A stretch of DNA of 64,000 nt from Chionoecetes opilio (taxonomy: Eukaryota > Arthropoda > Malacostraca > Decapoda > Majidae), in the NCBI GenBank assembly GCA_016584305.1, contig JACEEZ010023409.1, positions 175,001 to 239,000 of the forward strand. Reading direction: 5' to 3'. Under the pieces are notes generated by a model. That model was not told the origin of the DNA. It did no database searches and worked only from the letters and a program-made list of their open reading frames with translations. The position numbers and the translations under genes were made by a program. Below, piece after piece: positions 55,619 through 64,000 of this stretch (positions within the stretch are counted from its first letter, which is position 1; each line of letters starts with the position of its first letter).

Positions 55619-56405
55619 ATGGGAGGCGGTAGCAGAGTGGGTAGCGTCAAGATAATGAGCGGACTGGACGCAAGTGCAGTAGAAGAACCCTCCCTTCAAA
55701 GGCCCCGGGGAGATGCACGACCTTACTGGCTGCCAGTCTGGCTCATGAAGGGCCCAAAATCTTCAACAGCCTCCACAAAAATGTGAGAAACATCACAGGG
55801 TGCTCTGTCAACACCTTTAAATATGGACTGGACAAAATACTACGGACAGTGTCGGATGAACCTCCAGTACCGGGTTACACTGCCAAGTGTAGGACCTCCA
55901 ACACCATACCGGACCAGGTGGCCCTGTTAGACAGGGACGCCAGGACTGGCAGCAGCGGTGGACCACCACGACTGTGAGGCTTTGCCTCTTAACAAGACCA
56001 AGTAAACCAAGTAAGCAAGTATATGTCAAGCTCGAGCACAAGCTTGACAGACGACCTACAAAGTGATACTAAGCAGAAAAGGTCACAAGAAGAAGAAGAA
56101 GTCTCCGAGTGGCGTTCTCGGTGATCCGAGTTCGATCCTTGATGAGGGCTGTAAAATCCACTTTAAAATCTTTCTCTGCACTGTTGAGTGGCCTAAGAAC
56201 ACCCACATGCTGCCCATTAGCTCTACCTTTGATTGCGAGTGCATCGGAGGATACAGGGGGCGGCATGAGACTCTAATCACAGGCGTCACTATAGAAATTC
56301 TGTCTGCGCCACCACGGGCGAGGGCCAACCATCACCGCCCTCAAGTTAATCTCCAGGGCCTACCATCCCACTCCTGGAGGTCACTGCCTAACGGCGCTGT
56401 AGGCA

Positions 56406-56436
<31 letters not shown>

Positions 56437-56437
56437 G
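55619..56437 (+). mobile_element. SINE family 2, split by a retrotransposon
   Basis: The head (GGGAGGCGGTAGCAGAGTGG, 55619-55647) and the rest of the SINE (CCGAGTGGCGTTCTCGG onward, about 56102-56437, ending in (CA)n and an A-run) are separated by 55648-56099. Box B CGAGTTCGATCC is present near 56127. Confidence 0.7.
55648..56099 (+). mobile_element. (AAG)n-tailed non-LTR element, 5'-truncated
   Basis: The frame from about 55690 to 55977 reads LLAASLAHEGPKIFNSLH, VRNITGCSVNTFKYGLDK and VSDEPPVPGYTAK, ending at a stop. This is the extreme C-terminus of a CR1/L2-type RT protein. A 120-nt 3' UTR follows, containing GCTTGACAGACGACCTAC and ending in AAGAAGAAGAAG. The same 3' module is at 19359-19420 (minus). 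Confidence 0.72.
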
Positions 56438-56559
56438 CGAAACTCGGGGATATAATGCGCGAAAGTCGGGATGATAAGAATTTAGGACTCAGCGCGAAAC
56501 TCGAGGATCGCGAAACTCGCATAGCGTGAAACTCGGGAGGGTAGTGTATATACGTATAT

Positions 56560-57040
56560 TTGTTCGTGGCTCCTATTTGTCTGTCTCGATCAAGGATGGA
56601 ATAGAGGAAAGGATGGAATGAGGGATGGAGAGAAGTAAAGCGTATCCTTCGTCTTTTCTGCCTGCTCTCCAAGGGGGCGGGGTCAGGAGATGGGTGTTAC
56701 CAACTTTACATGCATATTTGTGCCATTGAAAGCCATTGATAGTTCAAGTTATTGCTATTATTTAATCCCTGAATACAGAAACATGAGTAAAAGCTAATTA
56801 AATATATATTGGCTACTGTAATATCAAGATCAAGAACTGGAACTTCCGCCGACGTGAAACATTGGAACAGTCGGCGACAGTTCCAGGTACCTCAGAAGGG
56901 ACCTGTGAAGGTCTGGAGGAAAAAAACAGTTAGAAGGGCTGGAAAGGACTCCTGTATAGAGTTTTACCATAATACCCACGTATTAGGACGCCAAAAATAC
57001 AAAATTTACCGCAAAAACAGTAATATAAAAATAAAAGGTA
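56560..57040. other. No supportable gene
   Basis: TTACATGCATATTTGTGCCATTGAAAG near 56706 echoes 54758-54805 at the other side of the pogo element, suggesting an older duplication or foldback. No coding signal. Confidence 0.35.
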
Positions 57041-57043
57041 ATA

Positions 57044-57622
57044 ATGGACGAGGACTTCGTGGTAGTTTTCAGAGACACCGACTATTTTTTCCTGGCCTAC
57101 AATAGGTGCTTTTTCTAATGGAGATAGTTTTATTTTGCGCAAGCCCATAATTTTTTTTTTTTAATCACCGAATTTTATGGTACCGTTGCCATTAAAAACT
57201 GTATCTTTATCAGAAAAAGCTCTAAAACTTTGCCAGAAAAAATTTGTCAGGGTCTTATAGGTTTTAATGAAACCTAACCTAACCTTAACCACAAAGTAAA
57301 CCTAACCTATAAGGTTAGGTTAGGTATACTTTGTGGTTAAGGTTAGGTTAGGTTTCATTAAAACATTTAAGGTCAGGTTAGGTTTCATTAAAACCTATAA
57401 GACCCTGACAAATTTTTTCCGGCCAAGTTTTAGAGCTTTTTCTGATAGAAATACAGTGTTTTTAATGGAAACGGTACCATAACATTCGGTGATTTTTTTT
57501 TTTTTTTAAACTAGTCTATGGGTTTGCGCAAAATAAAAAGAGATACATTAGAAAAAGCACCTATTGTAGGCCAGGAAAAAATAGTCGGTGTCTCTGAAAA
57601 CGAACGCGAATTCCTCGTCCAT
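57044..57622. mobile_element. Foldback MITE 1 with telomere-like centre
   Basis: ATGGACGAGG at the left and CCTCGTCCAT at the right begin arms of ~270 bp. They are inverted over CAGAGACACCGACTATTTTTTCC, AAGCACCTATTGTAGG-type sequence and GTCAGGGTCTTATAGG. The centre carries CCTAACCTAACC and its complement. Flanking TA suggests a Tc/mariner-like target. Confidence 0.85.
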
Positions 57623-57697
57623 TATAACCAAATAAAATAATGGTGAGGTTATTGTAAACCCTTCAAACCATGAAAAAAAGGAATGCCACAGCTATGG

Positions 57698-57824
57698 TAG
57701 AGATACGGCTCCATACCTATAGGTGCCGCGGCTAGAGATACGGCTCCATACCATTGGACGTTGTGGCTAAATACGGCGGCCGCATTCATTGACGCCGCGG
57801 CCAGGGATACGGCGCTTTTAGAAT
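57698..57824 (+). repeat. 35-bp minisatellite, short block with unique end
   Basis: Two or three GATACGGCTCCATACC units ending GGACGTTGTGGCTAAATACG...GATACGGCGCTTTTAGAATG, the same ending as the main block. Confidence 0.85.
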
Positions 57825-57901
57825 GGCTTTTATTCATGGTAAGAAGCAACAAAGGTAAGCCAGGCCCAAGGTGTTGGTGGTGGTGGCTGTAAGGTAAAGT
57901 T

Positions 57902-58496
57902 CTAGTGTTTGCCCATACTCTCCCACTTCCCCCAAACAAGTTTGGGGACCTGTGGGAATGCGGGGTTTTCGGGTGGGGAACAAATTATGCGTCGGAAACA
58001 TGTAACTTAAGAGTTATGTAGGGGGGGTAAAATTCCATAGATCTAAAGTAATTTCCTTATATCTAGAGAAATTTGCCTAACCAAAATTAATCTAACCTAG
58101 CCAAATTTTACCTAACTTAGCGGGGGGCTTGACACACCGATAACCTAACCTAACCAAATTAAATCAAATCTAACCTAACCTAACCTAACCAAATCTAACC
58201 TAACCTCCTAGCGGGGTGTTGGGGGGGGTTCTCGACACTTCTGTCATCATTCTGTGAGGATCGTCAGGTTCACACGTCTCTGTACTCAGAAGAAATCCAA
58301 TGATTTTTTCCTTTTTTTTTCCCCCTAGATCTGGGGAATTTTTTCAACACCCCTAGATCTGGGGAATTTTTTCAACACCCCTAGCTCAAAAACTATGTGG
58401 TTGCGACGCATATTTTGTACCCCAGACAAATATCCCGCATTCCCCCAGGTCCCCAAGCTTGTTTTGTGGGAGAGGGGGAGTATGGGCAAACACTAG
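57902..58496. mobile_element. MITE 2 with ~64-bp inverted ends and CCTAA centre
   Basis: CTAGTGTTTGCCCATACTC...GGGGACCTGTGGGAATGCGG is mirrored at 58430-58496. CCTAACCTAACCTAACC tracts lie at 58148-58207. No coding content. Confidence 0.82.
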
Positions 58497-58507
58497 AATA
58501 ATACCGG

Positions 58508-58980
58508 CTGGAAGATACGGTTCCATACCTATAGGCGCTGCGGCTAGAGATACGGCTCCATACCTATAGGCGCAGCGGCTAGAGATACGGCTCCATACCT
58601 ATAGGCGCAGCGGCTAGAGATACGGCTCCATACCTATAGGCGCAGCGGCTAGAGATACGGCTCCATACCTATAGGCGCCGCGGCTAGAGATACGGCTCCA
58701 TACCTATAGGCGCAGCGGCTAGAGATACGGCTCCATACCTATAGGCGCAGCGGCTAGAGATACGGCTCCATACCTATAGGCGCCGCGGCTAGAGATACGG
58801 CTCCATACCTATAGGCGCAGCGGCTAGAGATACGGCTCCATACCTATAGGCGCAGCGGCTAGAGATACGGCTCCATACCTATAGGCGCCGCGGCTAGAGA
58901 TAAGGCTCCATACCATTGGACGCCGTGGCTAAATACGGCGGCCGTATTCATTGACGCCGCGGCCACAGATACGGCGCTTT
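58508..58980 (+). repeat. 35-bp minisatellite, ~11-12 units
   Basis: AGATACGGCTCCATACCTAT followed by AGGCGCAGCGGCTAG, highly homogeneous, ending with the same unique block as 57740-57824. Confidence 0.95.
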
Positions 58981-58993
58981 TAGAATGCCGGAT

Positions 58994-59387
58994 AATTTAC
59001 AGCTTCACCCAACCAACGTTTTCTGATGCGCCTTATGTTTTTCTGGTGTGTTTTTATGTGTTTTGAATGAATCTGCTAACCATTTCTGTCGCATTTTTTT
59101 TTTTTTTTTAGGTATATAAAGATTAGTTGTTTTTTTTTGTTTTTTTTAGTTACGTAAAGGTTAGGTTAGGTTAGGTTAGGTATGGTTTAAGTTAGTTATA
59201 GTTATAGGTATAGGTAAAGGTTAGGTTAGGTTTAGGTTCATTTTTTTGTTTTTCATTTTTGGGAAAAAAAAAAAAAAAAAAAAAAAATTGCGACAGAAAC
59301 GGTTAGCAGATTCATTCAAAAAACAAAAACAAACCAGAAAAACAGAATGCGCATCAGAAAATCGTTGGTTGGGTGAAACTGTAAATT
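58994..59387. mobile_element. Foldback MITE 3 with telomere-like centre
   Basis: AATTTACAGCTTCACCCAACC is mirrored by GGTTGGGTGAAACTGTAAATT at 59387. Arms extend through GAATGAATCTGCTAACC. The centre has GGTTAGGTTAGGTTAGG (59160-59180) and a poly(A)/poly(T) pair. Confidence 0.85.
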
Positions 59388-59399
59388 GACCTGAATGCC

Positions 59400-60200
59400 T
59401 TATATCCATGGTACGTAAGAAGCAGCAAAGGTAAGCCAGGGCAAAGGTGGTGGTGGTTGCCGTAATACCAGTACACACGCGTGCCCTCAACACTACCACC
59501 ACCAAATGGTCTTTCCTCGCCGTGCAGCAATAACAACCATTATTTCACCTGTTTTAGCCTCAACACATAACCACACAGCCGTGACTTACCCTTCCCAGAC
59601 ACTGACGTCGCCGCCAAACCCGTAAGCGGGTATCACCCGAGGCGTTTCGTCGGACTGTTTCGTCGAACCAAACTTGTATTTGGTTGGACCTGTTCGTCGA
59701 ACACTGACAACACATCTAGCACACGGTTGGGCCAACCGCTTCACCCAACAATAACAAACAATGATGAAAGCGATGACAGTGGGAGGCGTGGAGATTTGTT
59801 GTTAATGTTTTAACTTTAGGGGCATATATATACGTAGCTACTGGTGATGAAAAGGGAGGAGGTGATTGTTAGGAGAGAACGGCGACATATGAAGACGCGT
59901 TCATGTGGGCTAAATGGGTTATAGTGGACGAGAACTGCGCGGTCGATCGCTACCGCCGTTACCACTTAACAGATTATGTTTTGCTTAGTATAATGTGCAC
60001 TATTAATCCATTTCTGCATGCGTAACCTTTAAAACATATATATATATATTGAAGAAATTATACGAGTTGTCTAATAATGCATAGACACACCCCGACCTCC
60101 CTCCCACCCACCCCCATCCCTTAGGAGGTTTGGTTAAGCTTCGGTTATGTTAATAATAAGTCAGGGGGTCGGATCCCCTCCCGTTAGAACCTGCGGGGCG
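59400..60200. other. No recognised gene; short palindromes at 59655-59750
   Basis: GTTTCGTCGGACTGTTTCGTCG and CCAAACTTGTATTTGGTTGG type dyads occur. The segment 59398-59470 duplicates 57820-57895. Confidence 0.4.
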
Positions 60201-60345
60201 GGGCACAGTTGCTTTCGTACAATTCCGTCACTTCCCTGGTTTCTGAGACACTGACTATTATTTCCTGGCCAAGTTTTACAGCTTTTTCTGATAGATACAT
60301 TGTTATCAATGAAAAAGTGACCCTAGGATTTAGTGAGAAGAAAAA
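60200..60345 (+). repeat. Partial relative of foldback MITE 1
   Basis: TTTCTGAGACACTGACTATTATTTCCTGGCC and GCTTTTTCTGATAGA match arm segments of 57044-57622, but no full palindrome is present. Confidence 0.5.
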
Positions 60346-60718
60346 AAAACTTTTTAACATGTTTCATGAAAATAAAAATGGTAAATTTTTACGATGGCAC
60401 CAAACTTCCCTACACAATTGGGAGCATGGTTTTTGTTTACCTTATTGTATTCTAAGAGACATTTTCTCCTTGAGCTTTCCGTCGCAAATCAATAGTTTCG
60501 GAGATAAGAACATTTTAGGTGGGAGGAAGAATAGTTTCCTTGTTTACAAAATGCCTCCCTCTTCCTCTTCTTCTGACCTGGGCAGGAACCCAGCAACAAA
60601 GGTAGTTGCGCCAGCAACGACCATCTCTCTAAACTTCTTTTCCTAACGACGAAAGCTACAAAGCCTCCCTTTTCGGTCGTTAACGCGTCGGAAGGCGCTG
60701 ACTGGCTAAGGCGAGTAA

Positions 60719-60781
60719 TGACGTCATCAAGCGCGTCATCAGTCACCAGCCAATGACAGTTTTTAAAACTTCTCGACCAAT
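60719..60781 (+). promoter_or_regulatory. Promoter-like cluster: CRE plus two CCAAT boxes
   Basis: TGACGTCA (60719-60726), CCAAT (60750-60754) and CCAAT (60777-60781) lie within 65 bp, 60-125 bp upstream of the segment 60843-61140. The spacing is typical of a TATA-less animal promoter, but no confirmed coding exon follows. Confidence 0.35.
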
Positions 60782-60842
60782 CACAAGTCAGCGAGACATA
60801 TTTCCGGGCAAGAATGGCATGCCAGACTGCCTCTCCCCGTCA

Positions 60843-61140
60843 TCTCAAACTAATTCTCGTTTTATTCGGAATGCTTGCGTTTTAAGGAGTTTTAATGTAT
60901 CAGATAGTAAGATGTATAAGTAAGGAGCCTGTGTTGCTAGTGTTTTGGTGGTAGAAGGTGTGTGTGTGGGTTAAAATAGTGAATATTTGTGTTAGTGAGA
61001 GGCCCCGCGGCAAGGCCTCTCCGTCACTCTGCCCCGTCATCAGTCACCTCATCATAACATTTTTAAATCACCCTTATTTAAGGTGACACACGGTGCTACA
61101 TTGATTTAGATAATGACAAGTATATATAACATCTCACCAT
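60843..61140 (+). repeat. Sequence shared (inverted) with the 50-kb pogo MITE
   Basis: GGAATGCTTGCGTTTTAAGGAG...GGAGCCTGTGTTGCTAG...AAATCACCCTTATTTAAGGTGACAC matches the reverse complement of about 50400-50710. It includes a GAGGCC/GGCCTC hairpin at 60998-61020. Confidence 0.65.
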
Positions 61141-62280
61141 AATCACTAAGTTGTATAATAACGAGTAATAAGACGTTTAAGCCTGCCCAAACCTACAGTG
61201 GCGGAGGAGCTGGGGGCTCCAGCCGCCACACTCAACAGTTTTGAGTAAAAACCCGCAGTTATCCGCCTCACCTGTGCCTTCCTGAAGAAGACAGTCAGCT
61301 CCCACGTCTGTGATAGCACCATAGGATATCACCAGGGATCATGGGATTCCTCAAGGGGTTCTCGCTCCCCTACTAAATATTACCAAAGACATCTACCTCC
61401 CTTGGTGAAGTTGGTGTTGATATCCACCTCACGGGCTTCATCCTGCTGCTGCTGCTGCTGCCGAAGGCCGCGCTGCCAGACGTAGATGAGTCCCTTGCTT
61501 GTATTTCATCTCTTTACTCATATATATGAATAATATCCATCCAAATGCAATCATATGTCTACATTCACCTATAAAAAAGATATTTCATAGCATACCAGCA
61601 ATAATGAGCATCCCTGGAGACTTCCGACCTCTGCTAATACTGGTTTTGAGCAGTCGTTGGCCGTGTGCACGTTAACGACGAAATCGACGAATTTTCCGAG
61701 CTGTGGGTTCCGTCGTTGGACTAACGACCAAAAAAAGGTCTTTAAGTGTTTTGTGGCTTCTGGCCCTGCATTGCTTTTCTTTCGGAGGCGCACCCGTGGC
61801 TACCTAGCCTAACCTAACCTAACCTTACCTTACCTTAGGGTAAATGTTTACACTAGGACCGAAATTACCTACACAATTCGACTTATCACTTTTAGCAGTT
61901 CACCTCAGTTTTCGCTAGGTGGCCATAGTGTCGTCTCTCAAAAAGGGGACAAGGCGCTTTAAAGTAATCAGTTAGGAATTTTTATTGTTTTGTTTATCAG
62001 TGATGCATTACTTCAATGAAGTTTTTAGTATCCAATGTATATCATAATATGCATACTTAATTTTAATAAAAGAATTTCATCGTTGAGTGAAAACAAAAAA
62101 AAATAGAAGGATATTAACAAATACCAATAGTGAGGCCTGTTACAATGTAAAACAGTCGTTCTTACAGACATGCCAATGAAATTCAACAAGAGACTATATG
62201 AAGCCACTCATAAAAGGGAAAAACACATGTCATTGTCTATAACTATTGAAAATGGCTTTACATTATGAACAGGTGGCCTC
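61141..62280. other. Otherwise no recognised gene
   Basis: Apart from the weak exon candidate, it contains a short CCTAACCTAACC tract at 61807-61830 and AT-rich sequence. Confidence 0.4.
61387..61495 (-). CDS. Candidate coding exon (hypothetical)
   Basis: On the minus strand GLIYVWQRGL, a run of six Gln, then DEAREVDINTNFTKG reads open. It ends at a plausible splice donor (GGAG/GTAGAT). The composition looks coding rather than repeat-derived, but there is no strong acceptor upstream and I recognise no family. A Gln run from CAG repeats is the only low-complexity part. Treat as a weak hypothesis. Confidence 0.22.
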
Positions 62281-62367
62281 CTTACGCCGCACCCTGTCAC
62301 GCTCCCAGGCGCACGATTATCAGTTTAAGCTGTGCGAGCGGTCCGTAAAACAATAACATACAGGCAC

Positions 62368-62602
62368 GTCACGAGGGACTGTGTTTGTATGTGCTGTGGC
62401 AGACTGCAAGTCTGATTCAAGAAAAAAAGTAGAGAAACACCATGTATGGTTGAAGTCAAAGGCTGGGTGAAATTTCCGTCAGCAAAGAAAGAACCACAAC
62501 GAAGAAAGTTATGGGAAGATAGATGTCGACGTAGTCACGGTAGTGGAGGCTGGAAGGCTACAGATTTCATGCTATTGTTCCAGGCATTTCATTAACTGGA
62601 TT
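62368..62602 (+). pseudogene. THAP-like zinc-finger remnant, frameshifted
   Basis: FVCAVADCKSDSRKKVEKH (Cys-x4-Cys) is followed, after a one-base shift near 62468, by KFPSAKKEPQRRKLWEDRCRR and GGWKATDFM. THAP fingers bind DNA through a C2CH zinc site and have a conserved FP...W...C pattern. Here the first Cys pair, FP, Trp and third Cys are visible. The last CxxH is degraded (LFQAFH). THAP domains occur in P-element-type transposases and host regulators; which applies is unclear. Confidence 0.45.
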
Positions 62603-62766
62603 GGAATGGCCCACCCTCTTCGCACCCTATCAAAACAGTTGCCACAATGACTGGGGTAAGAAACTCTCATATAAAAGGCCATCAAATCCCTGGCAAATAA
62701 ATAATGTTAAAGTAACAGGTGGCAGTGATCTAGTTTTCCTGGCTGCTGCTTATGCCTACCGCAAGA

Positions 62767-62848
62767 AGCTGTGGTTGAAGTCATCATCAGTAAAAAATGG
62801 GAAGAAGTTGGCCCCCCATTACAGTATGCAACGTTATCATCTTTAAAA
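62767..62848 (+). CDS. Exon-like segment with splice donor (possible downstream exon of the THAP-like gene)
   Basis: The frame reads PQEAVVEVIISKKWEEVGPP then LQYATLSSLKG and ends at a strong donor (AAAAG/GTAAGA, 62848-62854). A diverged duplicate with a good acceptor lies at 63795. No start codon, so it must be internal if real. Confidence 0.35.
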
Positions 62849-62966
62849 GGTAAGACATTATTGTGAATGGGGTGGAAGTATGAATTAAATTAGGGTAAAC
62901 GGGTCCCTTAGCTCCACACCCCCGATGATCATTTAATTGTGGTATTACTCTCACCAAACGGTTAAA

Positions 62967-63245
62967 ATGGACGAGTTTCGCGGTCGTTTCCAGAAAACGC
63001 CAAATTTTATTTCTTGGATACAATAGGTGCTTGTTGTAATGGAGATAGTTTTATTTTGCGAAAAAAAAGTATACTTTGGTTAAGGTTAGGTTAGATTTCA
63101 TTAAAACCTAAAAGGTTAGGTTAGTTTAATTTTTTTTTTTTTTTTTTTTCGCAAAAAAAAAAAGCCCCAATTAGAACAAGCACCTATTGTAGGCCAAGAA
63201 AAAATAGTTGGTGTCTCTGAAAACGACCGCGAAACTCTCGTCCAT
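62967..63245. mobile_element. Foldback MITE 4 (same family as MITE 1)
   Basis: ATGGACGAGTTTCGCGGTCG at the left is mirrored by CGACCGCGAAACTCTCGTCCAT at 63245. The centre carries GGTTAGGTTAG. It lies in what would be the intron between the two exon-like segments. Confidence 0.85.
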
Positions 63246-63249
63246 TATT

Positions 63250-63790
63250 ACCCCCAAAACATTCTATCATGGATCAACTCACCAAACACGACACATGCTA
63301 CTTTCAAAAATGGTAATCAAAATTTTCTTACTTTTCCTAATGGTGAGGGGCAAACATACAGTTTGCTCTGAGTACACAGTGAGGGGCATAGAGTAAAGTA
63401 CGTATCTATTTACAGAATACGTTAACCTAACCATATTTCGTGCTAAACTTAATTTTTGTGTCTCTTTATGATATCTGTTGATGGCCATGGGAGGAGCCAG
63501 GCTGAGGTTGTGGACCAAATTCGAGTAAACAGTTTCATCTGCAGCAGCCAAGAGCTGTCCCCATAAAACCCCATTATCAGGCCCTTTCGCTTGTTCGATT
63601 TTCAGAAAAAAATGTGATTTACAATATGGTTACAATTTACTGAACCCAATTATGAGGTTAGATTACAAGCAAAATGTATATTAAGGAGAAATGGAGGGGT
63701 AGTTTTAATTTTTTGTTAAGCATCGTAACCAATATAGTAAGCTAACAGTGGAAAAATAGGTTATATAACTATGCAATGATTTCTATTTTT
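63250..63790. other. No recognised gene
   Basis: AT-rich, intron-like sequence between the exon-like segments. Confidence 0.4.
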
Positions 63791-63794
63791 TCAG

Positions 63795-63880
63795 CAACAC
63801 TGACCTACACCCAGATGCTGATGATGTCCTACCTAAAGAACCAGCAGGTGAAGTCATCATCATTGAAACTAGGGGATGAA
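63795..63880 (+). pseudogene. Duplicate of the 62767-62848 exon-like segment
   Basis: It is preceded by TTCTATTTTTTCAG, a textbook 3' splice site (ending 63795). NTDLHPDADDVLPKEPAGEV then III is followed by an early stop (TGA near 63878). Nucleotide similarity to 62775-62880 continues past the stop (CAGTATGCAAC, ATTGTGCATGAGGTGGAAG). Confidence 0.4.
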
Positions 63881-64000
63881 TTTGGCCCTCATAACAGTAT
63901 GCAACAGTCATCATTTAAAACGGGTTTAAAAAACTATTGTGCATGAGGTGGAAGGATAAGGTAAAAGAGTTATTTGGGTGTGAAAGAGGTGTTAGTATAG

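Larger units (their letters stand above)
54817..56546. mobile_element. pogo/Tigger-like element with TA target and nested insertions
   Basis: CACTACCCTCCCGAGTTTCG at the left is mirrored by CGTGAAACTCGGGAGGGTAGTG at 56525-56546. TA lies on both sides (54815-54816 and 56547-56548). Subterminal GCGAAACTCG repeats occur at both ends. Inside are two SINEs and a retrotransposon fragment; no transposase remains. Confidence 0.78.

Overview
This window looks like repeat-dominated animal nuclear DNA, most likely from a decapod crustacean. The evidence is: eukaryotic transposons of every major class, long dinucleotide microsatellites, tRNA-derived SINEs, many short TTAGG (arthropod telomere-type) tracts, splice-like sites, and a crab/shrimp-style proline-rich secreted peptide. 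The host assignment is an inference from these traits. There is no operon structure and nothing bacterial or viral. Nearly all long open frames are transposon relics or microsatellite translations; the host-type candidates are few.

Layout. 1-2.3 kb: 5'-truncated CR1/L2-group retrotransposon. 2.4-4.5 kb: a direct-repeat pair, the left copy split by a SINE, flanking a ~120-bp minisatellite. 4.5-11.5 kb: microsatellites, retroelement tails, and a frameshifted proline/cysteine-rich secreted peptide at 7.55-7.85 kb. 12.0-13.7 kb: deleted RTE-type retrotransposon with a 12-bp target-site duplication (TSD). 14.5-15.7 kb: a perfect-looking palindrome with a hammerhead-like core, then a foldback MITE. 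17.3-18.3 kb: non-autonomous hAT element with exact 8-bp TSD. 20.5-23.0 kb: a longer RTE copy.

24.1-29.9 kb: the most striking element, a ~5.8-kb DNA transposon with ~130-bp terminal inverted repeats (TIRs) carrying a decayed multidomain protein (zinc-binding N-terminus, transposase-like middle, XPG/PIN-like nuclease, Cys-rich C-terminus), best read as Academ-like. 30.3-35.65 kb: a hAT element containing a Ty3/gypsy LTR retrotransposon (284-bp LTRs) and a minisatellite that itself contains a SINE. 35.65-41.4 kb: a complex satellite invaded by a hAT MITE, a foldback MITE and a second gypsy element. 41.4-42.4 kb: a second CR1/L2-group element inserted in a CA microsatellite.

43.0-49.3 kb: relics of a second Academ-like lineage, including a ~2,395-bp near-identical tandem duplication and related foldback MITEs. 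49.3-51.5 kb: pogo/Tigger-like element with a nested MITE and SINE. 51.5-53.7 kb: an eight-finger C2H2 gene (one frameshift) with its 3' region duplicated. 54.8-56.5 kb: another pogo-like element with a SINE split by a retrotransposon. 57.0-59.4 kb: three foldback MITEs with TTAGG-like centres beside a 35-bp minisatellite. 60.7-61.1 kb: a promoter-like CRE/CCAAT region and a sequence shared with the 50-kb MITE. 62.4-64.0 kb: a THAP-like coding remnant with duplicated downstream exon-like segments.

All alignments, TIRs and TSDs were read by eye. Several ends are approximate, and identity figures are rough counts.
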